This document shows, one piece after another, positions 25,915 to 33,515 of a DNA stretch of 64,000 nt. This DNA comes from Umezawaea tangerina (lineage in GTDB: Bacteria; Actinomycetota; Actinomycetes; Mycobacteriales; Pseudonocardiaceae), in NCBI RefSeq assembly GCF_003002815.1, contig NZ_PVTF01000003.1, forward strand, positions 1-64,000, in the 5' to 3' direction. Each line of letters opens with the position of its first letter. Position 1 is the first letter of the stretch. The position numbers and the translations under genes are program-made. The notes beneath the pieces are model-generated. The model worked only from the letters and a program-made list of their open reading frames with translations, was not told where the DNA came from and made no database searches.

Positions 25915-27572
25915 CCCCGTTTGACCAGGGAGTTCCCTCGCCTTGAGGGGACTCCCTTCGGCGTTCTGGAGCCTCGGGAGCCCGTAGGGAGACCATCTGT
26001 CCCGCTGGCCGCCTCGGCGACCGGCTTCCGGGGGACCATCGCGGCCGTCTTCTCGGCCGCCTCAAGCGCCAGCCGCGGCGCCACACTCGTATACGTGTCG
26101 CGGGTGATGACCGACGACGAGTGCCCGAGCATTTCCTGCACGACCTTGATGTCCACGCCGGCCAGCAGCGCTAGCGTCGCGGCACCGTGACGCAGGTCGT
26201 GCAACCGGATCGGCGGCAGCCCAGCTTCCTCGACCAGCACGGCGAACAGGCTCGTGATCGACGCCGGGTGCAGTTCGGTCCCGTCCTCGCGGGTGAAGAT
26301 GCGCCCGCTGTCCGTCCAGCCCTCGCCCCACAGCAGTTTCTCGCCGACCTGCCGCCGCCGCCACGCACGCAGCACCAGGACGGTGTCAGCGTCAAGTAGC
26401 ACCGTGCGCTCGCCAGCGTCGCTCTTCGGCGTATCGGCCTCAACCGCCCAGCCGATCTGCACCAGCTGCTCGGCGACCGCCAGCGACGCGGTGTCGAGGT
26501 CGAGGTCGGTCCACCGCACGCCGCACGCCTCACCGCGACGCAGCCCGCGGAACGTGATCAGGTGGAACAGCGCGTACAGCCGTTCGTTGGCCGCGTGGTC
26601 GAGGAACGCGCCGGTCTGCTCGGCGGTCCACACCATCACCGGCGACGGGCGCTCGGTGGCGTCAAGCCGCTCGACCTCCTGCCGCAGCTCGGCGACGAGG
26701 CCCTCGTCCCGTGCCTTGTGCGCAAGCACCAGCTCTTCGACCGCGTCAGCCCGCCGGGACCGGTTGGCTCGCCACGCCGTGACCCGCTCGTCTGTCCACA
26801 CCAGAGCCTTCGGGCGCTTCCCGCTCTCCAACTCCACGAACGCCGCCGGGTTCACCAGGATGAGCTGCTGTCGCACCGCGTCGTTCAACGCCTTACGCAG
26901 CGTCGCCCGAATGCGCTGCTTCGTCGCCGCCCCAACGGGTTTACGCCCCTTCAACTCCGCGCGCTCCTCATCGGTCCCGGACGCGCGAACCGCGACGATG
27001 CGTGCCGACTCGGCATCGATCGCGTCGAACATCGCCGACACGTGGCCGACGCGCAGCTTGTCCAGCGGCAGCTCGCCGAGGTGGGGCAGGAAGTACAGGC
27101 GGATGTGTGCCTCGTACGACCGCGCCGTGCCGCTCTTCAGCTTCCGCCGTCCAGCCATCCACTCGGTGAGCCACTGGCCGACGGTCATCGTCCCGCCGAG
27201 CGCCTGCCCGGTCTGCTGGCGGCGGCGGAGCTCGTCGTAATCCGGCAGGGGCAGGCGCCGCTTCAGTGCGTCGTCGACGAGTCCGAGGATCTCCTCGCGT
27301 GCCGCCGCGCCAACCAAACCGGGTTCGGGGATGGTCAAGAGCAAACCGACCGCGCGCTGTGCGGCCTCGGCGGCGTCGCGGCTGTCGAACCCGCCGCGCT
27401 TCATCACCTGGCGCTGAACCCCCACCCCCGCTGGCAGCTCCAGCCGGAAGTACCAGGTGCCGTGCTTCGGGTTCCATGCCCCGTCCGCGCGCCGGAGCCG
27501 CGGACACGACGCGCCCGCCTCTCGGCCGTCGTCGCCGCGGCACTTGCACCGCTTGTAGACGCTGCCCTTCAC
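25848..27572 (-). CDS. int: Tyrosine integrase, last codons inside the att core
   Basis: The 574-aa integrase has an arm-binding/SAM-like N-terminal part with GTMTVGQWLTEWMAGR, and a catalytic domain. Catalytic residues are seen as FRGLRRGEACGVRW (first Arg), IRLHDLRHGAATLAL (HxxR), MLGHSSSVITRDTY (His and the nucleophilic Tyr). It catalyses recombination between attP and the tRNA-Lys attB. The ORF continues 15 codons through the att core (GGPPGDRTPNPRIKS) and stops after PLLCQLS in the tRNA 5' half. In the excised circle the end would instead be ARGFPSETDGKDQS. The GTG start overlaps the stop of the upstream regulator (GTGA). Confidence 0.95.
   Translation of the reverse strand: MKGSVYKRCKCRGDDGREAGASCPRLRRADGAWNPKHGTWYFRLELPAGVGVQRQVMKRGGFDSRDAAEAAQRAVGLLLTIPEPGLVGAAAREEILGLVDDALKRRLPLPDYDELRRRQQTGQALGGTMTVGQWLTEWMAGRRKLKSGTARSYEAHIRLYFLPHLGELPLDKLRVGHVSAMFDAIDAESARIVAVRASGTDEERAELKGRKPVGAATKQRIRATLRKALNDAVRQQLILVNPAAFVELESGKRPKALVWTDERVTAWRANRSRRADAVEELVLAHKARDEGLVAELRQEVERLDATERPSPVMVWTAEQTGAFLDHAANERLYALFHLITFRGLRRGEACGVRWTDLDLDTASLAVAEQLVQIGWAVEADTPKSDAGERTVLLDADTVLVLRAWRRRQVGEKLLWGEGWTDSGRIFTREDGTELHPASITSLFAVLVEEAGLPPIRLHDLRHGAATLALLAGVDIKVVQEMLGHSSSVITRDTYTSVAPRLALEAAEKTAAMVPRKPVAEAASGTDGLPTGSRGSRTPKGVPSRRGNSLVKRGGPPGDRTPNPRIKSPLLCQLS
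25872..25916. repeat. attL core of the integrated element (45 bp)
   Basis: This 45-bp stretch, from the anticodon loop to just past the tRNA 3' end, is identical to 48646-48690. It marks the left crossover region. It is also exactly 15 in-frame codons of the integrase gene on the minus strand. Confidence 0.92.
25928..25956 (+). terminator. Element-supplied terminator behind the restored tRNA
   Basis: The stem GGGAGTTCCCTC / GAGGGGACTCCC with a 5-nt loop lies 14 bp beyond the tRNA, inside the integrase coding end. It could end tRNA transcription after integration. Confidence 0.5.
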
Positions 27573-28279
27573 CGTCTCGCCTCCTCGTCAACGGGGTCGA
27601 CGTGCCGCAGCACGTCGTTCAGCTCGGGTGGGGTGAGGCCGTAGCGCTTCATCTCCCGGCGCGTCTCGCGTAGCCGCTCCTCGACGTTCCGTACCTCGTT
27701 CTCCATCGCGTCGGCCGACGCCAATGCGGTCTCGCGCTGCGCCGCCGTCGAGGCCGACTCGGCGACCGACCGGTACGACTCGGCCTCGTTCCTCGCGTCG
27801 TTCCATTGCTTCACCCGGTCGTCATGCTCACGCCGTAGCTCAAGTGGGGTGTTGTTTTTGCGCCACGGCCCGAATTCGTCGGTATCGACGTACCAGCGCC
27901 CATCGGTGGGATTGCGGTTGCCGAGCGGACCCTCCCCGGTGAACCACTTCGCAGCCATCCACACGGGAAGGTCTCGGCCTGGCAGCACCTCGACGGTGTG
28001 ATCGTCGTCCATGTCCACCGGAAAGATCAGCAGCAGCGGAGAGACCTCGAACGCCTTCGCGAAGATCAGCAACTCATCGACGGTTACCTCGCGACGCCGA
28101 CGGCCTTCGGGGTCGCGGCGGCCCGTCTCGATGTAGCCGATCACAGTCGGCGAAAGCGCGGGGCCGCCGACGTCGGAGCACAGCTTTGCGAGTTGCGCTC
28201 GCGTTAGCTCTGCTGCCTTCCTTCGCTTGCTGATCTGGACGGCGATCGCGTCGCTCGCGGACCAGTGTGCAGAATCCAT
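27569..28279 (-). CDS. XRE-family repressor with coiled-coil tail
   Basis: The 236-aa protein begins MDSAHWSASDAIAVQISKRR. It has an XRE helix-turn-helix at about 10-65 (RAQLAKLCSDVGGPALSPTV, IGYIETGRRDP), a middle region (FEVSPLLLIFPVD) and a C-terminal coiled coil (about 150-225). It is transcribed with the integrase, with the stop and int start overlapping as GTGA, and is divergent from the excisionase. The likely role is control of integration/excision and of its own promoter through the palindrome at 28365-28379. The ATG at 28279 is preferred; a much longer frame upstream has no similarity. Confidence 0.85.
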   Translation of the reverse strand: MDSAHWSASDAIAVQISKRRKAAELTRAQLAKLCSDVGGPALSPTVIGYIETGRRDPEGRRRREVTVDELLIFAKAFEVSPLLLIFPVDMDDDHTVEVLPGRDLPVWMAAKWFTGEGPLGNRNPTDGRWYVDTDEFGPWRKNNTPLELRREHDDRVKQWNDARNEAESYRSVAESASTAAQRETALASADAMENEVRNVEERLRETRREMKRYGLTPPELNDVLRHVDPVDEEARR

Positions 28280-28364
28280 GCTCGCAAGGTAGCGCGTTGC
28301 CTTGCATATCGCTAGCACGCGACGTAATCTGTCGCTAGTCGTCGCCGATTCATCTTTACTGAAA

Positions 28365-28379
28365 TTGTCGAAACGACAA
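28365..28379. promoter_or_regulatory. Palindromic operator between repressor and excisionase genes
   Basis: The perfect palindrome TTGTCG-AAA-CGACAA lies in the AT-richer 133-bp divergent region. Related GTCG repeats occur at 28331-28344. It is a good candidate for the XRE repressor site. Confidence 0.6.
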
Positions 28380-28412
28380 ACGTAGACGGATCTATACAAG
28401 GAGGCCGCCCAG

Positions 28413-28634
28413 ATGGCCAGCATGACGCGTGACGAAGTCCTCGCACTCCCCGCCACGGTGGACCTCGTGACCGGTGGCCGAGCGCTCGGCATGGGCGAGA
28501 CCAAGACCCGCGAACTTGCCCGCGCCGGGCAGTTCCCCGTCCGACTCCTGCGGGTGGGCAACCGCTACCGCGTCGTCACGGCGGAACTGATCGCCCTCCT
28601 CGGCATCAGCGAGGACCTCGGCCGCACAGCCTGA
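28413..28634 (+). CDS. Excisionase-like helix-turn-helix protein
   Basis: The 73-aa protein has a MerR/excisionase-type winged helix: LVTGGRALGMGETKTRELAR, then AGQFPVRLLRVGNRYRVV. Such proteins bend attachment-site DNA and direct the integrase toward excision. An AAGGAGG box lies 8 nt upstream of the ATG. It is divergent from the repressor-integrase pair, the usual layout in AICEs. Confidence 0.83.
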   Translation: MASMTRDEVLALPATVDLVTGGRALGMGETKTRELARAGQFPVRLLRVGNRYRVVTAELIALLGISEDLGRTA

Positions 28635-28717
28635 CCCCGACCTGTTCAGCGCACCGACTGACGGTTCCCCGCCCGTCTCCCGGAGCAGCCTCCCCTGGCA
28701 AGCCCCTGGAGTGACCC

Positions 28718-28999
28718 ATGACCAGCACCAACGACGCCCGCGGACTCCGTGAGCGCCGCGCCGCAGCGAACCGCACACCGCCACTCCCCGACGGACGGCG
28801 CGACCCGTTCGACCCTGAGCGACCAGAAGCCGCGATGAGGCCTGAAGCCACGGCCGCCACGATCGCGCTGCTCCGGTCGCTCGGGTTCACGTACATCCCC
28901 GTTCAGCGCGGCGACCTGCGCGCCATGTGGAACGCCTGCGCCCCCTATCACCGCCTCGCCGCCGAGCAGGCCGAACGAAACGCGAGGTACACGGCGTGA
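28718..28999 (+). CDS. Small hypothetical protein of the replication operon
   Basis: The 93-aa protein has a charged, arginine/proline-rich first half and a helical second half (AATIALLRSLGFTYIPVQRG, then a C-terminal helix). I recognise no domain. It lies between the excisionase and the initiator-like gene on the same strand with short gaps, so it is probably part of the rightward replication transcript. Confidence 0.6.
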   Translation: MTSTNDARGLRERRAAANRTPPLPDGRRDPFDPERPEAAMRPEATAATIALLRSLGFTYIPVQRGDLRAMWNACAPYHRLAAEQAERNARYTA

Positions 29000-29040
29000 G
29001 CACGCCAAGCACCGCACGCCGCCTCCAGGGGTGGTGATCG

Positions 29041-30012
29041 ATGGCAGGGAACTGGATTCAGGAGGGCGACGTGCCGCGCGTCATGATCCCGCTCGACATC
29101 CACCCGAGGCAGGTCTGCGGCGCCGCGGCCGCAAGGGTGTACGCCGCCCTCGCGTACCGGGCCGACAACCGGACCGGCCTCGTCGACTCCACGCTGGAAC
29201 AGATTGCCGCAGACGCGGACATGGGTCGCTCCCAGGCCGCTGCGGGGGTCAAGCGGCTCATCGCCGACAGGTGGATCGAGCAGGTCCGCAAGGGCAACAG
29301 CCGCGTGTCCAACAAGTACCGGATGCACGCCGCCCCGACCGCGCTGGACCGTCCGGAATCCCGGACGGTTGACCATCCGGAAAACCGGACTGTCCAACCC
29401 TCTGGACAGTCCGGAATCCCGGACCAGACCGTCCGGAATTCCGGACCCCCTCTTGTCTCTTCCCTCTTGTCTCCAACTACTTCCCCCGCCAACGGCGGGC
29501 GCGACGACCTCAGCGCAGGCTCAATCCCCGGACTGCTCGTCGCCCCGACACCGCCGCACACCGCCGCCACCGCCAGCCATGCCGCCGAGTTCGAGGCGTT
29601 CTGGTCGGCCTACCCCAAGCGCAACGGGCAGCGCGTCGGCAAGAAGGCCGCCACCCGCGAGTTCGCCAAGGCGCGCAAGACCGCCACCGCCGAGCAGCTC
29701 CTGGCCGCAGTCGTGAAGTACGCGGCCACCTGCAACGGCTACCCGAAGGACGCCGAGCGGTTCCTCCGCGACGAAATCTGGGCAGACCTCATGCCCACCC
29801 CGCCCACCGGCGACCTCACCGACGACGAGGTGGACGAACTCCTCGGCCACGACAACGCCCCGCTGCCCGCCCCGCCGCCGAACCTGACCCCCGGCTCGCT
29901 CGAGTGGAAAGCGTTCCGGACGGCAGCCATCGCCACCCGCCGCGCCGAGCGCCGCACCAAAGCAGCAGCCCTCCGCCAGCACACCCAGACCACCGCCAGG
30001 AGCATCGCGTGA
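29041..30012 (+). CDS. Lambda-O-like replication initiator with internal dyad repeats
   Basis: The 323-aa protein has an N-terminal winged helix (about 22-95: AARVYAALAYRADNRTGLVD, then EQIAADADMGRSQAAAGVKR and WIEQVRKGNSRVSNKY). A proline/serine-rich linker is encoded by four dyad repeats. A replisome-organiser-like domain follows at about 183-245 (EFEAFWSAYPKRNGQRVGKK, then AATREFAKARK). The tail is basic. Phage initiators of this plan bind iterons in their own gene and load the helicase. The next gene is dnaB and the start/stop overlap as GTGA, which supports the assignment. Function is inferred from architecture and context. Confidence 0.72.
   Translation: MAGNWIQEGDVPRVMIPLDIHPRQVCGAAAARVYAALAYRADNRTGLVDSTLEQIAADADMGRSQAAAGVKRLIADRWIEQVRKGNSRVSNKYRMHAAPTALDRPESRTVDHPENRTVQPSGQSGIPDQTVRNSGPPLVSSLLSPTTSPANGGRDDLSAGSIPGLLVAPTPPHTAATASHAAEFEAFWSAYPKRNGQRVGKKAATREFAKARKTATAEQLLAAVVKYAATCNGYPKDAERFLRDEIWADLMPTPPTGDLTDDEVDELLGHDNAPLPAPPPNLTPGSLEWKAFRTAAIATRRAERRTKAAALRQHTQTTARSIA
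29351..29446 (+). repeat. Four dyad iterons, candidate replication origin
   Basis: GTCCGG-N4-CCGGAC units lie at 29351-29366, 29375-29390 (first base A), 29409-29424 and 29431-29446, inside the initiator gene. Starts are 24, 34 and 22 bp apart. A second small inverted repeat TGTCC/GGACA sits between units 2 and 3. Confidence 0.8.
29448..29474 (+). repeat. 12-bp pyrimidine direct repeat next to the iterons
   Basis: CCCTCTTGTCTC occurs twice with a TT spacer, immediately after the last iteron. The tract is the least GC-rich part of the gene and could be the unwinding region of an origin. Confidence 0.6.
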
Positions 30013-31334
30013 ACGACCCCGACGACCTCCAGCCCCCGCAAGACCTCATCGCCGAGCAGGCCGTCCTCGGAGCCATGCTCACGTCCCCGGAAGCCGTCCG
30101 CACCGCCTCCGAGATCCTGGTGCCCGACAACTTCTACGCCCCCAAGCACGGCGCCGTCTTCGCCGCCATGCTCGAACTCGCCGAGCAGGGCGACCCCGTC
30201 GACCCCATCACGCTCGGCGACAAACTCGACCGCGGCGGCATGCTCCACAGGGTCGGCGGGCTCCCGTACGTCCACACCCTGTTCGCAGCCACGCGCACCG
30301 TCACGACCGTCGCCCACCACGCGGGCATCGTCGTCGACCGCCACCGGCAGCGCCGCATCATCGAGGCTGGCCAGCACATCACCCAGCTCGGTTGGACCGG
30401 CGGCGACGACCTCGACGTCGTCATCGACCGCGCCCGCGACACCGCCGACCAGCTCGCCCATGACCGGCACACCGGCACCCTCGACGAGACGTTCCACGAC
30501 GCGATGGCGGACTACGTCGACCAGATCGGCGCACCGGTTCGCCCCTCGGTCTCCACCGGAGTCGACGAACTCGACCGCATCCTCGGCGGCGGCTTCCGCC
30601 CCGGACAACTCATCGTCGTCGGCGCCCGCCCCGGCATCGGCAAGTCGGTGCTCGGCGTCAACGTCGCTACCGCCGCAGCCGCAGCTGGGCACGGCGTGTT
30701 CCTCGCGTCCCTGGAGATGTCCAAGAAGGACTGCATGGACCGCGTCTTCGCGTCGGTCGGCTCGATCAACCTAGCCAACCTCATCGAGGGCAAGCCCACC
30801 CAGGACGACCGGCGCCGCATCGACCTCGTGCGCGCCCAGGCCGCCCAGTGGGCCCTCAAGATCGACGAGCGGCCCAACCAGAACATGAACACCATCCGCG
30901 CCGCCACGCGCGACCTCGCCCGCACCAAGCGCGGCATCGGCCTCCTCGTCGTCGACTACCTGCAGCTCATGGGCAACACCAAGCGGCACGACCGGCGCGA
31001 CCTCGAGGTCACCGAGAACACCCGCGGCCTCAAGCTCCTCGCCAAGCAGTTCGGCATCGCCGTCGTCGCCCTCTGCCAAGTCGGCCGCGGAGCCGCAGCC
31101 CGTACCGACAGGCGCCCCACCCTCGTCGACCTCCGCGAGTCCGGCTCGATCGAGAACGACGCCGACACCGTGCTCCTGCTCCACCGCGAGATCGACGACC
31201 TCGAACAGCAGGACTACGTCCACGTCAACGTCGCCAAGCAGCGCTCCGGACCCACCGGCCAACTCGACCTGTTCTGGAGCGGCCCCTACCAGCGCATCAC
31301 CGGCAACGGCCGCAACCACCTAGCCGTCGTCTAG
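30009..31334 (+). CDS. dnaB: Replicative DNA helicase DnaB
   Basis: The 441-aa protein has the DnaB N-terminal domain (about 5-110: LIAEQAVLGAMLTSPEAV, VPDNFYAPKHGAVFAAML) and the RecA-like C-terminal helicase. Walker A is GARPGIGKSV (near residue 215), Walker B LLVVDYLQLM, and the arginine-finger/H3-H4 region is LRESGSIENDADTVLLLHRE. It unwinds DNA at the replication fork. The GTG overlaps the initiator stop (GTGA), so the pair resembles lambda O/P or phage initiator-helicase operons. A host dnaB must exist elsewhere; this copy belongs to the element. Confidence 0.93.
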   Translation: MNDPDDLQPPQDLIAEQAVLGAMLTSPEAVRTASEILVPDNFYAPKHGAVFAAMLELAEQGDPVDPITLGDKLDRGGMLHRVGGLPYVHTLFAATRTVTTVAHHAGIVVDRHRQRRIIEAGQHITQLGWTGGDDLDVVIDRARDTADQLAHDRHTGTLDETFHDAMADYVDQIGAPVRPSVSTGVDELDRILGGGFRPGQLIVVGARPGIGKSVLGVNVATAAAAAGHGVFLASLEMSKKDCMDRVFASVGSINLANLIEGKPTQDDRRRIDLVRAQAAQWALKIDERPNQNMNTIRAATRDLARTKRGIGLLVVDYLQLMGNTKRHDRRDLEVTENTRGLKLLAKQFGIAVVALCQVGRGAAARTDRRPTLVDLRESGSIENDADTVLLLHREIDDLEQQDYVHVNVAKQRSGPTGQLDLFWSGPYQRITGNGRNHLAVV

Positions 31335-31362
31335 CCCGCACCCCACGTAGAGAGGCCTCGCC

Positions 31363-31479
31363 TTGACCACCTCGAACGGAGACGCCGGGCGCTACCCCTG
31401 CACCCGCTGCCCCGACACCCTCACCCTCGACGAACTCCTCGACCACCTCGAACACCACACCACCGGGAGCGCCGCGTGA
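31363..31479 (+). CDS. 38-aa zinc-finger-like peptide (TTG start)
   Basis: This short gene encodes YPCTRCPDTLTLDELLDHLE followed by HH, giving a C-x2-C-x11-H-x3-H spacing close to a C2H2 zinc finger. The stop overlaps the next start as GTGA (31476-31479). AGAGG lies 7-12 nt upstream of the TTG. These two signals support a real gene despite the rare start. It may bind nucleic acid or a protein partner; no family is known to me. Confidence 0.62.
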   Translation: MTTSNGDAGRYPCTRCPDTLTLDELLDHLEHHTTGSAA

Positions 31480-32045
31480 CCATCCCCGATCACCAGCACC
31501 GCGAAACCGCCCGCATCGCCCACGTCCACCCCGACGCCGTTCGCGCCATGTCCCCCGACGACATCCGCTGCCAACCTGAGCCCGCAGAGAAGGACGCGGA
31601 CGTCCGAGGGTCGCGCACGTTGTGTGACGCGTACGTACGGTCCCAGTGGGTGCGTAACGGTCCGCTCCCCGTCGAGGTGCGTGATCACCTGGCGGCAGGG
31701 TTCGGCGCGCGCGTACGGGCGCTGAGGGCTGACCGCGGGTGGTCGCAGGAGAAGCTGGCCGGGCTGCTTGGGTGCGACCGGCGGACGGTCGGCAGGCTGG
31801 AGCTTGGCCAGCACCGTCCGACGCGGCAACAGTGCGCCTGGTTGGCCGCGGCGCTCACTCCAGCGGGTACCTCGCCGATGGTGCTCGACCACGAGTTCCT
31901 CGGCCTGGTCGGGGAGCGGTTACGGGGGAAGCGCAAGGGAAGCCGGTCGGGCCTGTACACGTTGCCCGGCCAGTTCGGCGCTGAGCTGGCCGCGGTGCTG
32001 CGACAGGCGAACCGGGTTCGCCGCCTGCGTATGAGGTCTTGCTGA
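31476..32045 (+). CDS. XRE-type helix-turn-helix protein
   Basis: The 189-aa protein has an unassigned N-terminal region (about 1-70), then a clear XRE HTH (about 72-128: GARVRALRADRGWSQEKLAG, LLGCDRRTVGRLELGQHRPT). A basic C-terminal tail (about 150-189) is rich in arginine. The segment HVHPDAVRAMSPDDIR resembles one in the 42224-42553 protein of the same element (LDAVHAMSPVDIQ). It is probably a regulator of the element's gene expression. It ends the rightward replication operon, before a strong terminator. Confidence 0.75.
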   Translation: MTIPDHQHRETARIAHVHPDAVRAMSPDDIRCQPEPAEKDADVRGSRTLCDAYVRSQWVRNGPLPVEVRDHLAAGFGARVRALRADRGWSQEKLAGLLGCDRRTVGRLELGQHRPTRQQCAWLAAALTPAGTSPMVLDHEFLGLVGERLRGKRKGSRSGLYTLPGQFGAELAAVLRQANRVRRLRMRSC

Positions 32046-32050
32046 TACGT

Positions 32051-32083
32051 GTGTGGCCCCTCGCATCACGCGAGGGGCCACAC
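32051..32083. terminator. Bidirectional terminator
   Basis: Perfect 14-bp arms GTGTGGCCCCTCGC / GCGAGGGGCCACAC with a 5-nt loop lie between two convergent genes. Confidence 0.8.
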
Positions 32084-32105
32084 CGTGGTGCTGGATCGGT
32101 CTGAG

Positions 32106-32387
32106 CTACTTGCGGGTGAGGAGCGCGTTCAGCCCGGCGAGGACGCTGATCCACGTGATCGCCGCGATCGCCAGGAAGGTGATCAAGCCTGCCACTGCTG
32201 CCCAGCCTGGGCCGTGGTCGGCAATGACCGCTAGTCCGGCGGGGACGCCAGCGCTGATGCCCATGAGGACTGCAACCAAGCTGGCCGTGACCATCAATCC
32301 GAGCGTGCGCGGAGAGAACGGTTTCGGCTCCTCGGGTTCTTTTCCATGATCACACTTCGGACCGGGGTCCGAACCCTCTACAGTCAT
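32106..32387 (-). CDS. Small two-span membrane protein
   Basis: The 93-aa protein starts MTVEGSDPGPKCDHGKEPEE. A first membrane span is at about 30-52 (LMVTASLVAVLMGISAGVPA) and a second at about 62-88 (VAGLITFLAIAAITWISVLA). A GAAAGGACC box precedes the ATG. No family is recognised. Its position next to another membrane gene and a PadR regulator suggests an envelope function of the element. Confidence 0.65.
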   Translation of the reverse strand: MTVEGSDPGPKCDHGKEPEEPKPFSPRTLGLMVTASLVAVLMGISAGVPAGLAVIADHGPGWAAVAGLITFLAIAAITWISVLAGLNALLTRK

Positions 32388-32530
32388 GTTGAGGTCCTTT
32401 CTGCTGACGCGCGGAATACGGACTGAGGCGGCTCCCGTGCCAGCGGGGGCCGTCTTCTTGTTTGGGGCGATCGCGCCTCTCCTTCTGCCTGAGTGGGTGG
32501 CGGCCGTACTGCTGCCAGTGCCGCTCGGCC

Positions 32531-33004
32531 TCACTGGTCGGCAGCTCGTCGAGCAGCTCGTCGCAACGTGATCGCCAACTTGGGTGCGGCGATCAAGATG
32601 ATCGTGAGGTGCTCAAGCCACCGCTGGAGCCGTGGCACTCCGCTTTCGCGGAGGTCCTGCATCCATCCGGCCCACTCCTCCTGGTACTCGTCCCTGACTG
32701 CGGTGGGCAGTAGGCGCGCAGCACCTCGGAAGTTACGTCGCGTTGAGTCCGACGGAATTGCGGCGGAGGCGACCCTGTCGCGAAGGAGCGCGATGACGTT
32801 GATGATTATGCCGCCGCTAGCCGTACCAGCGAAGATGGCAGTGAAGGGTTCATCCAAGTTGCCGGTGAGGGCCAATACTCCAGAGGTCGAGGCCAGTATC
32901 GCAAGGATGAAGGCAGAAACCCGTAAATACGCGCGCTCGCTCAGCCTTCTGGCCGAGTGTTTGAATCGGCATTTGGCCGAGTCATGCTGTTCTTGCGGCT
33001 TCAT
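32531..33004 (-). CDS. Membrane protein paired with PadR regulator
   Basis: The 157-aa protein has a charged N-terminus, two membrane spans at about 30-50 and 58-80 (FTAIFAGTASGGIIINVIAL) and a helical cytoplasmic region (RDEYQEEWAGWMQDLRESG). I do not recognise a family, though two-gene PadR plus small membrane protein operons are common in actinomycetes. GAGGAG lies 8 nt upstream of the ATG at 33004, and the gene follows padR by 14 nt. Confidence 0.68.
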   Translation of the reverse strand: MKPQEQHDSAKCRFKHSARRLSERAYLRVSAFILAILASTSGVLALTGNLDEPFTAIFAGTASGGIIINVIALLRDRVASAAIPSDSTRRNFRGAARLLPTAVRDEYQEEWAGWMQDLRESGVPRLQRWLEHLTIILIAAPKLAITLRRAARRAADQ

Positions 33005-33018
33005 CGTGTGCTCCTCGG

Positions 33019-33351
33019 TCAATGTCCGGGCTGGGGGTGTAGTCCGAGGGGTCGGCCGGTGGTCGCGGTGGCTTCGGCGCGTGCGATGGCCTGGCAGGCA
33101 GCGGTAGCGCCACTCCCGGTGAACCGGTAGTAGCGGCGGCGGGGACGACCTTGGTCCTCGTGGTCGGCAGGGTCCTCCCAGTAGCTCTCGATCCACCCCG
33201 CCTCTTGCAGGCGAGCCAGGATCGGGTGAAGGGTGCCGGTCTTGAGTCCGGCCTGTCGGGCGATGTCTAGCCCGTACCGCGGGGTGGTGGCGTCTTCCAG
33301 CAGCACCCGCAGTACCGCGATCGTCTGCGGCGTCATACGTGGTCCGGTCAT
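33019..33351 (-). CDS. PadR-family transcriptional regulator
   Basis: The 110-aa protein is a minimal PadR winged helix: MTPQTIAVLRVLLEDATTPR, YGLDIARQAGLKTGTLHPIL, ARLQEAGWIESYWE, then the wing GRPRRRYYRFTGSGATA. It probably represses its own two-gene operon through the inverted repeat just upstream (33362-33396). Confidence 0.9.
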   Translation of the reverse strand: MTGPRMTPQTIAVLRVLLEDATTPRYGLDIARQAGLKTGTLHPILARLQEAGWIESYWEDPADHEDQGRPRRRYYRFTGSGATAACQAIARAEATATTGRPLGLHPQPGH

Positions 33352-33361
33352 GGTGTCGACT

Positions 33362-33396
33362 CTACCTAACTAGACTTTATTTCGCTAGCTAGGTAG
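33362..33396. promoter_or_regulatory. PadR operator
   Basis: Perfect arms CTACCTA-A-CTAG and CTAG-C-TAGGTAG (33362-33373 and 33385-33396) flank 11 AT-rich bases, 11 bp upstream of the padR start. Confidence 0.72.
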
Positions 33397-33515
33397 AAAC
33401 TAGCCCTGAACTGCTCCTTTAGACGTTCCGGAGTTGCTGGCTAACGCTGCGGCCAGCTCCGCCGACTTGCTGATGACGCGCCCGACCGCGGGCCGCCCCA
33501 TGAGGAGACCTCGCC

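Noticed and set aside
33400-33500. Short minus-strand frame opposite the lipoprotein leader (about 33 codons)
   Set aside because: It is not supported by a ribosome site or similarity and overlaps the ribosome site of the lipoprotein gene.
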